Positions 1 to 8,920 of a stretch of DNA of 64,000 nucleotides are shown in pieces. This DNA is from Tahibacter amnicola. Its GTDB lineage: Bacteria > Pseudomonadota > Gammaproteobacteria > Xanthomonadales > Rhodanobacteraceae. The position numbers were made by a program, and so were the translations under genes. Position 1 is the first letter of the stretch. Every line of letters begins with the position of its first letter. Location of the stretch: assembly GCF_025398735.1 (NCBI RefSeq), contig NZ_CP104694.1:5049465-5113464 (forward strand), in the 5' to 3' direction. Below the pieces are notes generated by a model. It saw only the letters and a list, made by a program, of their open reading frames with translations. It did not search any database and had not been told where the DNA came from.

Positions 1-144
1 GATCTGGTCGGCAAGGTCGACCGTATAGCTGTAGCCGGAGCAACCGGTTTTCTTCACGCCGAAACGCACGCCGACGGCCTGAGCGTTCCGGGCGAGGAAC
101 TCTTGCATGCGCGCCCGCGCAGCGGGGGTGAGGGAGATAGCCAT
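1..144 (-). CDS. A-type iron-sulfur carrier (IscA/SufA/HesB family), 5' part
   Basis: Read on the minus strand from the ATG at 142-144, the first 48 codons begin MAISLTPAARARMQEFL and contain GVKKTGCSGYSY. The TxGCSG segment carries the first of three conserved cysteines of the HesB/IscA family, small proteins that receive and pass on Fe-S clusters during cofactor assembly in the cytoplasm. The gene runs off the left edge, so the C-terminal CGC motif is not visible and the exact member (IscA, SufA or ErpA) cannot be fixed. It is divergent from asnS; the roughly 180 bases between them must hold both promoters. Confidence 0.85.
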   Translation of the reverse strand, partial: MAISLTPAARARMQEFLARNAQAVGVRFGVKKTGCSGYSYTVDLADQI

Positions 145-327
145 GGTCTGATTCTAGCAGTGGCGCCGGCTGGTGCCAGCCTGACCCTGCCAAATGCGGC
201 CGCCCCCCGCCGATTCAACCGCTGGACGCGCTGCCGCGACCGCCGATGAACCCGGGTCGTGGCAGTTCCGCTATCATCCCGCGCTTTACAGGTGCTCGTT
301 CAGCGCCCCAGTTTGCGGAGTGGAACC

Positions 328-1728
328 ATGTCGGCAGTCAGCATCAAGGAGGCCCTGTCGGGCCGCCGTCCCGAAGGCAGCGAAGTCACCGTCAAAGGAT
401 GGGTTCGCACCCGCCGCGACTCAAAAGCCGGCCTTTCCTTTGTCAATCTCAGCGATGGCTCCTGCTTCGACGCGATCCAGATCGTCGTGCCCAACACCCT
501 GGCCAACTACGATTCGGACGTGCTCAGGCTTACCGCCGGCTGCGCCGTGATCGCCACGGGCACCCTCGTCCCTTCGCAGGGCAAGGGCCAGAACTTCGAA
601 ATGCAGGCCAGCGCCATCGAGGTCACCGGCTTCGTCGACGATCCGGAAACCTATCCGATCCAACCCAAGCCCCATTCGATGGAGTTCCTGCGCGAAGTGG
701 CCCACCTGCGCCCGCGTACCAATGTCTTCGGTGCCATCACGCGGGTACGTCATTCCCTCGCCCAGGCGGTCCACCGCTTCTTCCACGAAAACGGCTTCTA
801 CTGGGTCAACACGCCCATCATCACCACGAGCGACGCCGAGGGCGCGGGCCAGATGTTCCGCGTCTCCACGCTGGATATGGCCAATCTGCCGCGCACCGAA
901 AAGGGCGCCGTGGATTTTGACAAGGACTTCTTCGCCAAGGACGCCTTCCTCACCGTCTCCGGCCAGCTCAACGTCGAGGCGTACTGCCTGGCGCTGTCAA
1001 AGGTCTACACCTTCGGTCCGACGTTCCGCGCCGAGAACTCCAACACCTCGCGCCATCTGGCGGAGTTCTGGATGATCGAGCCGGAAATTGCGTTCGCTGA
1101 CCTGGCCGCCGATGCCGATCTCGCCGAAGCCCTGCTCAAGTACGTGTTCAAGGCAGTGCTCGAGGAGCGCGCCGACGACATGGCCTTCTTCGTCGATCGC
1201 GTGGAAAAGACCGCCATTTCCCGTCTGGAACATTTCATCAACTCGCCGTTCGAACGCATCGACTACACCGATGCGGTGAAGATCCTCCAGAACTCCGGCA
1301 AATCCTTCGATTTCCCCGTGGAATGGGGGGTTGACCTGCAAACCGAACACGAACGCTTCCTGGTCGAGCAGCACGTCGGGCGCCCGGCCGTCGTGATGAA
1401 CTATCCGGAACAGATCAAGGCGTTCTACATGCGTATGAACGACGACGGCAGGACCGTCGCCGCGATGGACATCCTGGCGCCCGGCATCGGCGAAATCGTC
1501 GGCGGCTCGCAGCGCGAAGAACGCCTGGAACTGCTCGATGCACGCATGGCCAAGATGGGCATCGATGCGGCCCACTACCAGTGGTACCGCGACCTGCGCC
1601 GCTACGGCACCGTGCCGCATGCCGGCTTTGGACTGGGTTTTGAGCGGCTGGTGGTCTACACCTGCGGCCTGGCCAATATCCGCGACGCGATTCCCTACCC
1701 GCGCGTCCCCGGTCACGCGGAATTCTGA
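328..1728 (+). CDS. asnS: Asparaginyl-tRNA synthetase (466 aa)
   Basis: Charges tRNA-Asn with asparagine in the cytoplasm. The length equals that of E. coli AsnS (466 aa). An N-terminal OB-fold anticodon-binding domain (about residues 15-105, [12 protein letters not shown]) is followed by a class IIb catalytic core. Motif 2 is visible as [17 protein letters not shown] and motif 3 as [12 protein letters not shown] close to the C-terminus. I chose the ATG at 328 because GCGGAG lies 7 bases upstream and the protein then starts like the family ([10 protein letters not shown]). An in-frame upstream ATG at 259 would add 23 residues with no match to the family. A small membrane-protein gene follows after 7 bases. 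Confidence 0.97.
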   Translation: MSAVSIKEALSGRRPEGSEVTVKGWVRTRRDSKAGLSFVNLSDGSCFDAIQIVVPNTLANYDSDVLRLTAGCAVIATGTLVPSQGKGQNFEMQASAIEVTGFVDDPETYPIQPKPHSMEFLREVAHLRPRTNVFGAITRVRHSLAQAVHRFFHENGFYWVNTPIITTSDAEGAGQMFRVSTLDMANLPRTEKGAVDFDKDFFAKDAFLTVSGQLNVEAYCLALSKVYTFGPTFRAENSNTSRHLAEFWMIEPEIAFADLAADADLAEALLKYVFKAVLEERADDMAFFVDRVEKTAISRLEHFINSPFERIDYTDAVKILQNSGKSFDFPVEWGVDLQTEHERFLVEQHVGRPAVVMNYPEQIKAFYMRMNDDGRTVAAMDILAPGIGEIVGGSQREERLELLDARMAKMGIDAAHYQWYRDLRRYGTVPHAGFGLGFERLVVYTCGLANIRDAIPYPRVPGHAEF

Positions 1729-1735
1729 GGCGACC

Positions 1736-2041
1736 ATGCTATTCCTGATGCTGGTCGCGCTGGCAGTGGCGGTGGCGGGCGCCACTGCCTACCTGATGTC
1801 CTGGCCGCTGGTTGCCACGCAGTTGCGCGACCGGCACCCGGCGCAGCGCCCCCTGGTGGGCGTCACGCCGTTCTCGCCGGGCGGCTTTGTCTGGTTCCTG
1901 CGTTTTGCCTGGCGCCGGCTGGGCGACAAGGATCTGAGCTTCCTCGCCTTTCCCGCCAGCGTGGCCGCCTGGGGCATTGCCGTCGGCAGCGCGCTGACCA
2001 TCCTGACCTACCTGCTGCGCAAAAGTGGAATTGTCGTATGA
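1736..2041 (+). CDS. Small inner-membrane protein, unknown function (101 aa)
   Basis: I do not recognise the family. The protein has two hydrophobic segments, at residues 1-22 and about 76-95. A central basic stretch (LRDRHPAQRP, FAWRRLGDK) probably faces the cytoplasm, so it looks like a two-helix membrane protein. It begins 7 bases after the asnS stop and its TGA overlaps the ATG of the next gene (ATGA at 2038-2041). It is therefore probably co-transcribed with asnS and translationally coupled to the downstream acidic protein. Confidence 0.7.
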   Translation: MLFLMLVALAVAVAGATAYLMSWPLVATQLRDRHPAQRPLVGVTPFSPGGFVWFLRFAWRRLGDKDLSFLAFPASVAAWGIAVGSALTILTYLLRKSGIVV

Positions 2042-2376
2042 CCAACGAATTGCCTGAGACGGAGAGCCCCGCCCCCGCGCATTCCTACTGGTGGTGCGCC
2101 GGTTTCGGCGACACGCTGATCTGGGCGCGCCTGGACGTCCACGAAAGCGGAGTGGCCGAAGTCTTCGGCGCGACGGGCGAATACCTGCGGTACGACGACG
2201 AGACTGCCGCGCGCATGGCCCTGCTCGACGCCGAATTCCGCGAATTCGACGGGCTCGACGAAGAAGATGCCGCCGTGATGGGCTTCGACCTGGACACGAT
2301 GGAACCACCGCGCGCCGACAGCGACGATGAACTGCTGCCGCGCATGGTGCACAAGATCGCCCGCGGCCTCGGCTGA
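2038..2376 (+). CDS. Acidic hypothetical protein (112 aa)
   Basis: Family not recognised. The protein is strongly acidic, with an aspartate/glutamate-rich middle (EFDGLDEEDAA) and no signal peptide, so it should be cytoplasmic. An aromatic N-terminal segment, SYWWCAGFGDTLIWARL, precedes a region resembling a small mixed alpha/beta fold. Its start overlaps the stop of the membrane-protein gene by 4 bases, which supports both gene calls and suggests coupled translation. It ends 27 bases before the SDR gene that opens the catabolic cluster. An AAGGAG site lies in that gap, so the catabolic genes may be read through from here or have their own promoter. Confidence 0.65.
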   Translation: MTNELPETESPAPAHSYWWCAGFGDTLIWARLDVHESGVAEVFGATGEYLRYDDETAARMALLDAEFREFDGLDEEDAAVMGFDLDTMEPPRADSDDELLPRMVHKIARGLG

Positions 2377-2403
2377 CACTTTCCTCTTCACGCAAGGAGC
2401 CCC

Positions 2404-3192
2404 ATGAATCTCGATCTCACCGGCAAGCACGCCCTGGTGTGCGGAGGTTCCCAGGGAATCGGCCGCGCCGCAGCGACGGAACTGGCCCAGCTGGGCGCCA
2501 ATGTCACCTTGCTGGCGCGCAGCGCCGACACACTCCAGGCGCTGGTCGGCCAGCTCCCGCGCACGCATGCCGCCCAGAGCCACGCGTACATCGCGGTCGA
2601 CATGGCAGACCTTGCCGCACTGCGTGCGAAAGTCGAGGCCACCGCGACTGCTGCGCCGATCCAGATCCTGGTCAACAACACCGGCGGTCCGCCGGGCGGC
2701 CTGGCCCACGGCGCCGACGCCGCCGCCTTTCTTGATGCCTTCCACCAGCACCTGCTCGCCAACCAGACCCTGGTGCAGGCCGTTCTGCCGGGAATGCGCG
2801 CCGCCGCCTACGGCCGCATCATCAACGTGATTTCCACGTCGGTGAAAGAGCCCATCAAGAACCTGGGCGTTTCCAATACCATTCGCGGCGCCGTCGCCAG
2901 CTGGTCAAAGACGCTCGCATCGGAACTGGGCCCGCACGGCATCACGGTGAACAACGTGCTGCCCGGCTATACGCGGACGCAACGCCTGGAACAGATCATC
3001 GGCGAACGCGTGAAGGTTTCCGGCAAGAGCGCCACCGAAATCGAACAGGCGATGCTCGCAAGCGTGCCGGCCGGCCGCTTCGCGCAACCGGAGGAAGTCG
3101 CCGCGGCCATCGCATTCCTGGCCTCGCCCGCCGCCGGCTACATCAATGGCATCAATGTCCCCGTCGACGGCGGTCGCACCTTGTCACTGTAG
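2404..3192 (+). CDS. SDR-family protein lacking the YxxxK catalytic pair (262 aa)
   Basis: Short-chain dehydrogenase/reductase fold. The Rossmann glycine motif is GGSQGIGR (about residues 15-22), the NNTGG motif is present (about 95-99), and the C-terminus ends with the family-typical PVDGGRT. The segment that normally reads YxxxK reads SNTIR before GAVASWSKTLASELG, so Tyr and Lys appear replaced by Ser and Arg. NADP(H) binding looks possible, but classical catalysis does not. A related SDR group with SNxxR in this place is known to me only as uncharacterised. AAGGAG precedes the ATG. The gene heads the kynurenine-type cluster, so a role there (intermediate handling, or reduction of a muconate product) is inference. 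Confidence 0.85.
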   Translation: MNLDLTGKHALVCGGSQGIGRAAATELAQLGANVTLLARSADTLQALVGQLPRTHAAQSHAYIAVDMADLAALRAKVEATATAAPIQILVNNTGGPPGGLAHGADAAAFLDAFHQHLLANQTLVQAVLPGMRAAAYGRIINVISTSVKEPIKNLGVSNTIRGAVASWSKTLASELGPHGITVNNVLPGYTRTQRLEQIIGERVKVSGKSATEIEQAMLASVPAGRFAQPEEVAAAIAFLASPAAGYINGINVPVDGGRTLSL

Positions 3193-3293
3193 CCGCACTG
3201 CGCCGGTTTGCACCACGGGCCGGCGTGTGCAGAAAACCCCGACTGACCGCTCGGCAATGCCGGTCTGACTCTGCAACGGGCTAAGCTTTCGGT

Positions 3294-4745
3294 ATGAGCG
3301 AACTGCAGCTGCTGAACCTGATAGACGGTCAATTGCGCGAACCGCTTGGCGGTGAATACCTGGAGGTCTTTGAACCCGCGACAGGGACGGCCTATGCCCG
3401 TTGCCCGCGTTCGGGCGCCGCTGACGTCGAGCAGGCGGCCGCCGCTGCCCGCGCGGCCGCGCCGCAATGGGCGGCCATGCCCGCCGGCAAGCGCGCCGAG
3501 TGCATGGAGCGCCTGGCCGCGCTGATTGAAGCGCGTGCCGAAGCGTTTGCGCAGGCCGAATCGCGCGACACGGGCAAGCCGCTCGCCCTGGCAGCCAGCG
3601 TGGATATCCCGCGCGCAGTCAGCAATCTCCGCTTCTTTGCAGCCGCCATCACCCAGTGGTCGAGCGAAGCGCACGCGATGGAGGACAGGGCGCTCAACTA
3701 CACCTTGCGGCAGCCGCTCGGCGTGGTCGGATGCATCAGTCCCTGGAACCTGCCGCTGTATTTGTTCACCTGGAAGATCGCGCCGGCCCTGGCCGCGGGC
3801 AACACCGTCATCGCCAAGCCGTCCGAAGTGACGCCCGTCACCGCTGCCCTGCTCGCACAGGCAAGCATTGAAGCCGGTTTTCCGCCTGGCGTCCTCAACA
3901 TCGTGCACGGCGACGGCAGCAGTGCCGGCCAGGCGATCGTCGATGCCAGCGCGGTAAAGGCGATTTCGTTCACCGGCTCCACCCGCGTTGGCGCCGCCAT
4001 TGCTGCCAGCGCAGCGCCGCGCTTCAAGAAAACATCGCTGGAACTGGGCGGCAAGAACGCCACCCTGGTCTTTGCCGACTGGGACGACAGCGACGCCAAC
4101 CTGTCGACGCTGATCCGCTCCGCCTTCTCGAACCAGGGGCAGATCTGCCTGTGCGGATCGCGCATCCTGGTGGAACGGTCCATCTACGCTGCATTCCGCG
4201 AACGCTTCGTTGCCCGCGCAGCCGCACTGCGGGTCGGCGACCCGACGCAGCCCGATACCGACCTCGGTGCCGTCGTTTCGCAGGTGCACCACGAGAAGAT
4301 CCTCGGCAGCATCGCCCTGGCCCGCGAAGAAGGCGGGACTGTCCTGACGGGCGGCCACGCCGTCACCGTTCCCGGTCGCTGCGAGAAGGGCTGGTTCGTG
4401 GCTCCGACGGTGATCGAAGGGCTGGGCCCGGCCTGCCGCACCAACCAGGAAGAAATCTTCGGCCCCGTCGTCACGCTCCAGCCCTTCGACACCGACGAAG
4501 AAGCCGTTTCCCTGGCCAATGCGACCAGCTATGGCCTCGCCGCCTCGGTATGGACGCGCGACCTGGCGCGGGCCCATCGCGTCGCAGCGCAGCTGGAAAG
4601 CGGCATCGTCTGGATCAACTGCTGGATGCTGCGCGACCTGCGTACCCCCTTCGGCGGTGTGAAGAACTCCGGCGTCGGCCGCGAAGGCGGCACCGAGGCG
4701 CTGCGCTTCTTCACCGAAGCCAAGAACGTTTGTATACAACTGTAG
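3294..4745 (+). CDS. amnC: 2-aminomuconate 6-semialdehyde dehydrogenase-like ALDH (483 aa)
   Basis: NAD-dependent aldehyde dehydrogenase expected to oxidise 2-aminomuconate semialdehyde, the product of ACMS decarboxylation, to 2-aminomuconate. The general-base Glu is in ELGGKN. The nucleophile Cys is in NQGQICLCGSRILVE, whose CLCGSR form is typical of the ALDH8A1/2-aminomuconate semialdehyde group. The oxyanion Asn is in SPWNLPLY, and EEIFGPVV lies near the C-terminal third. Length fits the family. Downstream genes supply the decarboxylase and deaminase steps, which supports this substrate over hydroxymuconic semialdehyde, the main alternative in this branch. No strong ribosome-binding site precedes the ATG. 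The 101-base gap after the SDR gene shows no clear terminator. Confidence 0.88.
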   Translation: MSELQLLNLIDGQLREPLGGEYLEVFEPATGTAYARCPRSGAADVEQAAAAARAAAPQWAAMPAGKRAECMERLAALIEARAEAFAQAESRDTGKPLALAASVDIPRAVSNLRFFAAAITQWSSEAHAMEDRALNYTLRQPLGVVGCISPWNLPLYLFTWKIAPALAAGNTVIAKPSEVTPVTAALLAQASIEAGFPPGVLNIVHGDGSSAGQAIVDASAVKAISFTGSTRVGAAIAASAAPRFKKTSLELGGKNATLVFADWDDSDANLSTLIRSAFSNQGQICLCGSRILVERSIYAAFRERFVARAAALRVGDPTQPDTDLGAVVSQVHHEKILGSIALAREEGGTVLTGGHAVTVPGRCEKGWFVAPTVIEGLGPACRTNQEEIFGPVVTLQPFDTDEEAVSLANATSYGLAASVWTRDLARAHRVAAQLESGIVWINCWMLRDLRTPFGGVKNSGVGREGGTEALRFFTEAKNVCIQL

Positions 4746-4796
4746 GCATCGTCGCATTTCGCGGGCGATATCACTCCTTCTGCAGAACCGGAACCG

Positions 4797-5462
4797 ATGA
4801 CTGATCTCAACGAACTGCTGGAACGAAATCGCAACTGGGCTGAGCGCGTGCGCACGCAAGACCCGGGCTTCTTCAAACGTCTGTCGCGGCAGCAGGCTCC
4901 CAAGTACCTGTGGATCGGCTGCTCCGACAGCCGCGTTCCGGCCAACCAGATCATGGACATGCAGCCGGGCGAAGTATTCGTACACCGCAATGTTGCCAAC
5001 GTCGTGGTGCACACGGATCTGAACTGCCTGAGCACGATCCAGTTCGCCGTGGACATGCTCAAGGTCGAGCACATCATGGTGGTCGGCCATTACGGATGCA
5101 GCGGCGTGCACGCCAGCCTGTCCGGCCTGCGCGTGGGCCTGGCTGACAACTGGCTGCGCCATGTCGGCGACGTGGCCCAGAAACATTCGGGGCTGCTGAC
5201 CGGCATCGAACTGGACTCGCTGCGCCACGCCCGCCTGTGCGAGCTCAACGTGATCGAGCAGGTACTTAACGTCTGCCAGACGACCATCGTGGAAGACGCC
5301 TGGGCGCGCGGCCAGCAGCTGTCCGTGCACGGCTGGATCTATGGCCTCCTGGATGGACGAATTACGGACCTGGGGATTACCGTAGCAGCACGCGACGAAG
5401 TGCCCGACGTCTATGCCCGCAGTGTGCAGCGACTGCACCAGGGTCTCAAACACGGGCTCTGA
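4797..5462 (+). CDS. can: Beta-class carbonic anhydrase (221 aa)
   Basis: Interconverts CO2 and bicarbonate in the cytoplasm. All catalytic elements are visible at E. coli Can positions: Cys42-x-Asp44-x-Arg46 in GCSDSRVPANQ, and the His-x-x-Cys zinc ligands in VVGHYGCSGV. Length is within one residue of E. coli Can. The gene sits in the middle of the kynurenine-type cluster, 51 bases after the semialdehyde dehydrogenase and 41 bases before an exported protein. Because the ACMS decarboxylase encoded 2.4 kb downstream releases CO2, co-expression could serve to hydrate it. That link is inference; the enzyme may equally be the cell's general housekeeping carbonic anhydrase. Confidence 0.95.
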   Translation: MTDLNELLERNRNWAERVRTQDPGFFKRLSRQQAPKYLWIGCSDSRVPANQIMDMQPGEVFVHRNVANVVVHTDLNCLSTIQFAVDMLKVEHIMVVGHYGCSGVHASLSGLRVGLADNWLRHVGDVAQKHSGLLTGIELDSLRHARLCELNVIEQVLNVCQTTIVEDAWARGQQLSVHGWIYGLLDGRITDLGITVAARDEVPDVYARSVQRLHQGLKHGL

Positions 5463-5503
5463 CCAAACAAAGGCGGCGCGCATCAGCCACGGCGGAGGTT
5501 TCC

Positions 5504-6826
5504 ATGACGCATACGCTACCGGGAATCCTGTTTGCGCTCGCGCTCGGCACGGGCGCCGCCACGGCAGCGCCCCAGCCGGGCACATCGTCCAGCAAATCGG
5601 AAGAATGGCGGGCGCAACAACGCGCCGCCGTGGAGAAATCGGAAAATCTCCTCGGCCAGGCGGAAAAACAGAAAGGCCTGCTGGCCCAGTACACCTTGCT
5701 GCGCGGCGCCTACAACGCGGACGAGAGCGCCCATTTCCGGTTGATTTTCAGCCAGTACGTGAGCTGGTACGAAAGCTTCATCGGCGCCTATGACGAGGCC
5801 CGTACGACGTTTTCCATCCGCCAGCCCGCCGCCGACGACGATGCAGCCTCGCCCTTCGAGGACGCGTCGCTGCACGCCGAGGATGCCGTCGAAGCAATCA
5901 CGCGCCTGTCGGAGGGCCGCAAGGCCGTCTTCTTCAACGAGGCGCACAACGCGCCGGTCACGCGCGTTCTCACCGTGCAGATGCTCGAAAAGCTGCGCAA
6001 ACAAGGCTTCAATACATTCGCCGCCGAAACCCTCTATCCGGGCGATACCACGCTCGGCGAGCGCGGCTACCCCATCGCGGACAGCGGCTTCTACACGCGC
6101 GAACCGATCTATGCCGAGATGGTCCGCACCGCACTGAAGCTGGGGTATCGCGTCGTCTCCTACGAATCCGAATCCCAGAAGGGTGGCAACGAACGGGAAC
6201 GCGAACAGGCGCAAAATCTGTACAACGCCAGCTTCAAGCAGGATCCGAAAACGCGCCTGGTCGTCAATGCCGGTTATGCGCACATCCAGGAGTCGGGGAA
6301 GTACCTGGGGGGTGAATCGATGGCGCAACATTTCGCGCGCATCGCCCGGATCGATCCCCTGACCATCGAACAGACCATGCTGATCGAGCACGATACCGCC
6401 AGCAAGGATCACCCCTATTTCCGCACCTATGCGGCAAGCAGCCGGCGATCGGTGGCAACGGTCTTCATGACCTCGAAGAACAAGGCCTGGACACTCAAGC
6501 CCGATCTCTACGATGTCAGCGTCTTCCTGCCGGTGACTGATCACGAGCGCGACCGTCCGACATGGCTGGCACTGGGCGGGCTGCGCACGTCGTACCAGGT
6601 CGGCGCGGAACTGTGCCGCGGACAGCTTCCCTGCCTGCTGGAAGCCCGCTACATCGAAGAGGACAGCGATGCCGTTCCTGCCGACCGGCTCGTCGTATCG
6701 CGCCTGCAGCAGGTCAGCCATCTCTACCTGCGCCCCGGACGCTATCGCCTGAGTAGCAGCAATCTCGACAACGAAACCATTGCCAGCGTCAACATCACCG
6801 TTACGGCCGACGGAAAGAATCCATGA
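5504..6826 (+). CDS. Exported ChaN/erythromycin-esterase-like protein (440 aa)
   Basis: A signal peptide (MTHTLPGILFALALGTGAATAAP) is followed by a helical stretch (about 30-110). A domain from about residue 135 to 300 contains FFNEAHNAPVTR, FAAETLYPGD and VVNAGYAHIQESG. These acidic/histidine motifs and their spacing recall the ChaN/TIKI/EreA-type fold, in which an early GE-x-H and a later G-x-x-H line an active site. I cannot assign a substrate. The remaining C-terminal part looks like a beta-rich domain. GGAGG precedes the ATG by 9 bases. Its stop overlaps the ATG of the RidA gene (6823-6826), so it is translated with the catabolic cluster although it should work outside the cytoplasm. Confidence 0.75.
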   Translation: MTHTLPGILFALALGTGAATAAPQPGTSSSKSEEWRAQQRAAVEKSENLLGQAEKQKGLLAQYTLLRGAYNADESAHFRLIFSQYVSWYESFIGAYDEARTTFSIRQPAADDDAASPFEDASLHAEDAVEAITRLSEGRKAVFFNEAHNAPVTRVLTVQMLEKLRKQGFNTFAAETLYPGDTTLGERGYPIADSGFYTREPIYAEMVRTALKLGYRVVSYESESQKGGNEREREQAQNLYNASFKQDPKTRLVVNAGYAHIQESGKYLGGESMAQHFARIARIDPLTIEQTMLIEHDTASKDHPYFRTYAASSRRSVATVFMTSKNKAWTLKPDLYDVSVFLPVTDHERDRPTWLALGGLRTSYQVGAELCRGQLPCLLEARYIEEDSDAVPADRLVVSRLQQVSHLYLRPGRYRLSSSNLDNETIASVNITVTADGKNP

Positions 6827-7248
6827 CCAGCATCATCCAGACCGAGCTCGCTCCGCAGCCCGTGGGCGCCTATCCGCATGCACGCCGTGTCGGCGAGCTG
6901 CTGTTCCTGTCCGGCGTCGGACCGCGCAAACCAACGACGAACGAAATTCCCGGCAATGTATACGATGACGACGGCCGCCTGGTCGCCTACGACATCGAAG
7001 CCCAGTGCCGCCAGGTATTCGCCAATGTACGCACCATCCTGGAAGCCTCCGGCGCCGCCTGGGAAGACCTGGTCGACGTCACCGTCTTCCTGACCGACAT
7101 GTCACGCGACTTCAAGACCTACAACCGCCTGTACGCCGAGCACTTCCCGGGCGCGAACCAGCCATGCCGCACCACGCTGGGCATCAGCGCGTTGCCGACG
7201 GCGATCGCCATCGAACTCAAGTGCATCGCCGCCCTGGGCGGCCGTTGA
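6823..7248 (+). CDS. amnD: RidA-family 2-aminomuconate deaminase (141 aa)
   Basis: A YjgF/RidA-fold trimer-forming protein. Characteristic segments are [19 protein letters not shown] at the N-terminus, [12 protein letters not shown] in the middle and [12 protein letters not shown] near the end; the Arg of the last segment normally binds the carboxylate of the enamine/imine substrate. Its place between the semialdehyde dehydrogenase and the 3-hydroxyanthranilate dioxygenase points to hydrolytic deamination of 2-aminomuconate to 4-oxalocrotonate and ammonia, as in the nitrobenzene pathway where AmnD is of this family. A general RidA role (clearing reactive enamines) is the alternative. The start overlaps the preceding stop by 4 bases. 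Confidence 0.87.
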   Translation: MTSIIQTELAPQPVGAYPHARRVGELLFLSGVGPRKPTTNEIPGNVYDDDGRLVAYDIEAQCRQVFANVRTILEASGAAWEDLVDVTVFLTDMSRDFKTYNRLYAEHFPGANQPCRTTLGISALPTAIAIELKCIAALGGR

Positions 7249-7271
7249 TCCTGCCCCCAAGGCACTCGCCC

Positions 7272-7793
7272 ATGACCCTACCCCTGCCCCTGAATTTCCA
7301 GCACTGGATCGACGAACACCGCCACCTGCTGAAGCCGCCGGTTGGCAACAAGTGCATTTATGACGGCGACTTCATCGTCATGGTGGTCGGTGGACCGAAT
7401 GTACGCAGCGATTACCACTACGACGAAGGCCCGGAATTCTTCTACCAGCTGGAGGGCAGCATGGTGCTGCGTATCCAGGAAGGCGGGCAGCCGCGTGACA
7501 TTCCGATCAACGCCGGCGAGATCTTCTACCTGCCGCCCCGCGTGCCGCATTCCCCCCAGCGCAGCGCGAATTCCGTCGGCCTGGTGATCGAACGCAAGCG
7601 TCTACCGGGCGAGCGCGACGGTCTGATGTGGTACTGCGATGCGTGCAACCACAAACTGCACGAAGAGTTCTTTGTCCTGGGCAACGTCGAGACCGATTTT
7701 CCGCCCGTGTTCGAGCGCTACTACCGCTCCCTGGAGGCGCGAACCTGCAAGGCCTGCGGGCACGTCAATCCGGCTCCGGCCAGATACGCCTGA
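7272..7793 (+). CDS. haaO: 3-hydroxyanthranilate 3,4-dioxygenase (173 aa)
   Basis: A cupin enzyme that opens the ring of 3-hydroxyanthranilate to give 2-amino-3-carboxymuconate semialdehyde (ACMS). Iron ligands are visible: His and Glu in [13 protein letters not shown] and His in [10 protein letters not shown]. The bacterial-type C-terminal rubredoxin-like metal site is present as CDAC and CKAC. Length matches bacterial HaaO/NbaC (about 174 aa). The ATG at 7272 gives the expected N-terminus, whereas the same frame stays open upstream without family similarity. It lies 23 bases after the deaminase gene and is followed by the decarboxylase for its unstable product. Confidence 0.96.
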   Translation: MTLPLPLNFQHWIDEHRHLLKPPVGNKCIYDGDFIVMVVGGPNVRSDYHYDEGPEFFYQLEGSMVLRIQEGGQPRDIPINAGEIFYLPPRVPHSPQRSANSVGLVIERKRLPGERDGLMWYCDACNHKLHEEFFVLGNVETDFPPVFERYYRSLEARTCKACGHVNPAPARYA

Positions 7794-7901
7794 TCAACGC
7801 CCGACTCGCCTGCAAGCCCGCAACCCGGCCACATGCCAGCCTCGCGCTGGCCGCTATCGGCCAGTCGCGACCCGCCCCAATCCTGGCTACACTCGGCGCT
7901 T

Positions 7902-8909
7902 ATGCTCAAGATCGATACGCACGCCCACATATTGCCGCGCGATTGGCCCAATCTGGCCGAGAAATACGGCGACGACCGCTTCCCGGTGATCATCCACACC
8001 GATGGACGCCATCGCATCTACAAAGATGGGAAGTTCTTCCGCGAAATCTGGCCCAATACCTGGGATCCTGCGCTGCGTATCGCCGACTACGCGAAATTCG
8101 GCGTGCAAGCGCAGGTGATCTCCACGGTGCCTGTGCTGTTTTCCTATTGGGCCAAGCCGCACCAGGCTCTGGAACTGCACCGGCACCTCAATGACCACAC
8201 CGCCGAGATCTGCCGCCAGCATCCGCGTCACTACGCCGGCATCGGTACCGTCCCTCTCCAATCGCCGCACCTGGCCATCCAGGAAATGCAGCGCTGCGTG
8301 GAGCAGTTGGGCCTCAGCGGTGTGCAGATCGGCTCGCATATCGAGAACTGGAATCTCGACGCGCCGGAGCTCTTCCCGTTCTTCGAGGCGGCCTCGGACC
8401 TGGGTGCCGCCATCCTCGTGCATCCCTGGGACATGATGGGACGCGAGACAATGCCCAAGTACTGGCTGCCGTGGCTGGTAGGCATGCCCGCCGAACAGTC
8501 GCGCGCGGCCTGCAGCCTGATTTTTGGCGGCGTCCTCGAGCGACTGCCAGACCTGCGCGTCTGCCTGGCGCACGGCGGTGGTTCGTTTCCCTACACTATC
8601 GGACGCATCGAGCACGGCTTCCGTATGCGACCGGACCTGGTCGCGACCGACAATGCGCGCAACCCGCGCGAGTATTTCAGCCGGCTCTTCTTCGATTCCT
8701 GCGTGCACGACCCGCAGGCTCTGCGCTATCTCATCGACGTTGTCGGTGCAGACCGCGTGATGCTCGGCACCGACTACCCCTTCCCGCTCGGCGAGCAGGA
8801 ACCCGGCAGCGGCATCGCCGCGCTGAACCTGGACGAATCGCGCAGCGGCCGTCTCTATCACGGCACCGCCCTGGAATGGTTGGGGCTGCCGACATCCCGA
8901 TTCGCCTGA
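7902..8909 (+). CDS. nbaD: 2-amino-3-carboxymuconate 6-semialdehyde decarboxylase (335 aa)
   Basis: A zinc amidohydrolase-fold decarboxylase that converts ACMS to 2-aminomuconate semialdehyde with loss of CO2, diverting carbon from spontaneous quinolinate formation. The N-terminal H-x-H metal motif is at residues 7-9 (DTHAHILP). A further metal His is in ILVHPWDMMG, a catalytic-type His in LAHGGGSFPYTIGR, and the metal Asp in MLGTDYPFPLGE. Length fits ACMSD (about 335 aa). I start it at the ATG at 7902 because the protein then begins MLKIDTHAHILP, as in the family; upstream in-frame codons add unrelated sequence. The 108 bases before it show no obvious hairpin. Confidence 0.96.
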   Translation: MLKIDTHAHILPRDWPNLAEKYGDDRFPVIIHTDGRHRIYKDGKFFREIWPNTWDPALRIADYAKFGVQAQVISTVPVLFSYWAKPHQALELHRHLNDHTAEICRQHPRHYAGIGTVPLQSPHLAIQEMQRCVEQLGLSGVQIGSHIENWNLDAPELFPFFEAASDLGAAILVHPWDMMGRETMPKYWLPWLVGMPAEQSRAACSLIFGGVLERLPDLRVCLAHGGGSFPYTIGRIEHGFRMRPDLVATDNARNPREYFSRLFFDSCVHDPQALRYLIDVVGADRVMLGTDYPFPLGEQEPGSGIAALNLDESRSGRLYHGTALEWLGLPTSRFA

Positions 8910-8920
8910 CGGAGGCCACC

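Noticed and set aside
3138-5585. 815-codon open frame on the minus strand across the semialdehyde dehydrogenase and carbonic anhydrase genes
   Set aside because: It is a GC-driven shadow of two well-supported plus-strand genes and shows no protein-like motifs.
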